A program made the translations under genes and the position numbers. Shown piece by piece: positions 5,874-7,212 of a stretch of 7,212 nucleotides of DNA. Where the stretch lies: assembly GCA_012518745.1 (NCBI GenBank), contig JAAYRM010000215.1:1-7212 (forward strand). Reading direction: 5' to 3'. The notes below the pieces were generated by a model. The model searched no databases, had not been told where the DNA came from, and worked only from the letters and a program-made list of their open reading frames with translations. Within the stretch, counting starts at the first letter, position 1; each line of letters begins with the position of its first letter. The stretch comes from Tissierellia bacterium. Lineage in GTDB: Bacteria > Bacillota > Clostridia > Tissierellales > Tepidimicrobiaceae.

Positions 5874-6626
5874 ATGAAAGGATATAGGGTATTCATATTA
5901 TTCGCAATCATTTTAACCTTACTAGTACCTATACTTGCATTATCCGAAATCGAGGATGAGGATCCGCTCATGGAGATATTGAATGAGATAGAAGCGGATT
6001 TTGTAGAAAGCAATATCGATATAGGCGGAATAATAGATCATAATCTAATGGATATCGAAGAGATAAAGGCGATTGCCGAGGAAATTCGAGAAGATCTGGA
6101 GATTTGGGATGAAGACTCCTATAGGGAACAGATCATGGATGAGGACAAATACACCCAGCTAATGGGACAGGGCTATGATAGCTCTCAAAATTCCATAGTA
6201 TTTACCATATCCTCCTATCAGAATTTGGAAAATAGCCATGGGGAAACTTTCCTATTCGTAAATTGCATAAAAGAGGAGCAATTTACGGGATTTAATGATA
6301 TAATAAACAAGATGGAAAAATTCTTCGAACGCTACGATAATACAGTTGATATCACAAGATGTATAATCGGAACCGTTGATGAAGAATTTGATCTTGAAAA
6401 GAATAGGGAACGAATACTTAGAGCCAATAGCAAGCTAAAGGGGAGAATCGTGGAGCAATACGAAGATAAAGATGTATTGAGCTATTCCATATTTACCCCA
6501 CGTATCGAACAGCATATCTATACCGGCGATAGACGAATGAATCTCAATATTGCCGCAGGCTATAATGATGAGGAAAATAAAACATATATATGGATAGGAA
6601 CACCTATAATAACCATTGGCTATTAG
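5874..6626 (+). CDS. ywmB: YwmB-family (DUF1779, TATA-box-binding-like fold) exported protein
   Basis: This is a YwmB-family protein of unknown function, known from Bacillus and Clostridia and usually encoded immediately before murA. It has 250 residues from ATG 5874, close to the roughly 245-250 of B. subtilis YwmB. The N-terminus (MKGYRVFILFAIILTLLVPILALSE) is a short basic start followed by about 18 hydrophobic residues, a signal peptide or membrane anchor. A possible cleavage lies around ALA/LALS near residue 23-25, so the acidic remainder should be outside the membrane. The C-terminal motif MNLNIAAGYNDEENKTYIWIGTPIITIGY is the clearest family signature. The family fold was described as resembling TATA-box-binding protein, but an exported location argues against DNA binding. 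It is separated from murA by only 17 nt, so co-transcription and a cell-envelope role are inferred. Confidence 0.88.
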   Translation: MKGYRVFILFAIILTLLVPILALSEIEDEDPLMEILNEIEADFVESNIDIGGIIDHNLMDIEEIKAIAEEIREDLEIWDEDSYREQIMDEDKYTQLMGQGYDSSQNSIVFTISSYQNLENSHGETFLFVNCIKEEQFTGFNDIINKMEKFFERYDNTVDITRCIIGTVDEEFDLEKNRERILRANSKLKGRIVEQYEDKDVLSYSIFTPRIEQHIYTGDRRMNLNIAAGYNDEENKTYIWIGTPIITIGY

Positions 6627-6630
6627 GATT

Positions 6631-6637
6631 AGGAGGG
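6631..6637 (+). promoter_or_regulatory. Ribosome binding site deciding the TTG start of murA
   Basis: AGGAGGG, a near-perfect Shine-Dalgarno, lies 6 nt before the TTG at 6644 in the ywmB-murA gap. There is no ATG in frame at the correct distance. Confidence 0.85.
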
Positions 6638-6643
6638 ATTTGT

Positions 6644-7212
6644 TTGGAAAGGATAAGGGTGGAGAAGAGTCCTCCATTGAAAGGAAATGTAAGGATTAGC
6701 GGAGCTAAGAATTCCGCATTGCCAATACTGGCGGCATCCCTATTGGGGACCGAGGATATAATTTTGGAAGATGTACCCAGGCTCAAGGATGTGGATATAA
6801 TATGTGAGGTCCTAGCATCTCTGGGGGCTAAGGTGGAATCCTTGGATAAAGGGGTAATAAGGATAAATTCGGCTAATATAGATAATTATGAGACCCCCTA
6901 TGAGTTGATGAGTAAGATGAGGGCTTCTTTTTTAGTTATGGGACCTTTACTGACCCGGCTTGGCAAGACCAAGACTTCGTTACCAGGGGGTTGTGCCATA
7001 GGAACCAGGCCTATAGACTTGCATCTCAAAGGATTTAGGGCCTTGGGGGCAGTTATAGACGTAGATCATGGAAATATTGGAGCCTATGCTGAGAAACTTA
7101 CCGGAGATAAGATATACTTAGACTTCCCAAGTGTAGGGGCTACCGAAAATATAATGATGGCGGCCGTGATGGCCGAGGGAGAGACCATAATAGATAACGC
7201 AGCTATGGAGCC
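6644..7212 (+). CDS. murA: UDP-N-acetylglucosamine 1-carboxyvinyltransferase MurA (3'-truncated)
   Basis: MurA catalyses the first committed step of peptidoglycan synthesis in the cytoplasm: transfer of enolpyruvate from phosphoenolpyruvate to UDP-N-acetylglucosamine. 189 complete codons of about 417-420 are present, then the window ends. The start is TTG with a strong Shine-Dalgarno; the protein begins MERIRVEKSPPLKGNVRISG. Active-site residues are intact: Lys22-Asn23 in GAKNSALPILAA, Arg93 in KMRASFLVMGPL, and Cys117 in LPGGCAIGTRPIDLH, the residue that fosfomycin alkylates. Arg122 follows in the same loop. Keeping Cys rather than Asp predicts intrinsic fosfomycin sensitivity of this copy. 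The ywmB neighbour suggests the MurA (MurAA) rather than the MurZ (MurAB) paralogue. spoIID is the expected next gene by analogy with Bacillus, but it is outside the window. Confidence 0.96.
   Translation, partial: MERIRVEKSPPLKGNVRISGAKNSALPILAASLLGTEDIILEDVPRLKDVDIICEVLASLGAKVESLDKGVIRINSANIDNYETPYELMSKMRASFLVMGPLLTRLGKTKTSLPGGCAIGTRPIDLHLKGFRALGAVIDVDHGNIGAYAEKLTGDKIYLDFPSVGATENIMMAAVMAEGETIIDNAAME

Overview
The window reads as bacterial chromosome from a low-to-moderate GC Firmicute, most likely a clostridial or Tissierellia-type anaerobe. This placement is an inference from three things. It has a bacterial V-type (A/V-type) ATPase operon. It has a YwmB-family gene directly before murA, an arrangement known from Bacillus and Clostridia. 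Its codon use favours ATA (Ile), AGG/AGA (Arg) and CTA (Leu), with purine-rich Shine-Dalgarno sites. All genes are on the + strand.

Bases 1-5653 hold six consecutive V-type ATPase genes in the order E (5'-truncated), C, F, A, B, D. This matches the core of the Enterococcus hirae ntp operon (ntpE-C-G-A-B-D). The genes are tightly packed: 10 nt between E and C, an 8-bp C/F overlap, 16 nt between F and A, an 8-bp A/B overlap and a 1-bp B/D overlap. A and B form the A3B3 catalytic head, D and F the central rotor shaft, C the socket that joins the shaft to the membrane c-ring, and E the peripheral stalk. The membrane subunits I (a) and K (c) and the second stalk subunit would be expected upstream, outside the window. 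Whether the enzyme moves Na+ or H+ therefore cannot be read here. A strong intrinsic terminator at about 5672-5712 closes the operon.

Bases 5713-5873 are an AT-rich non-coding gap. It contains a long imperfect inverted repeat and pyrimidine tracts that could form competing hairpins. I see no convincing promoter in it, although one is expected somewhere here.

Bases 5874-7212 hold a second transcription unit: a secreted or membrane-anchored YwmB-family (DUF1779) protein, then after 17 nt the start of murA (TTG start, catalytic Cys present), which runs off the window end. In Bacillus subtilis ywmB-murAA lies just downstream of the F-type ATP synthase operon. Here the same neighbours follow a V-type ATPase operon, and that is the most interesting contextual observation. 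Otherwise this is an ordinary core-genome region, and I found no evidence of a new biological system.
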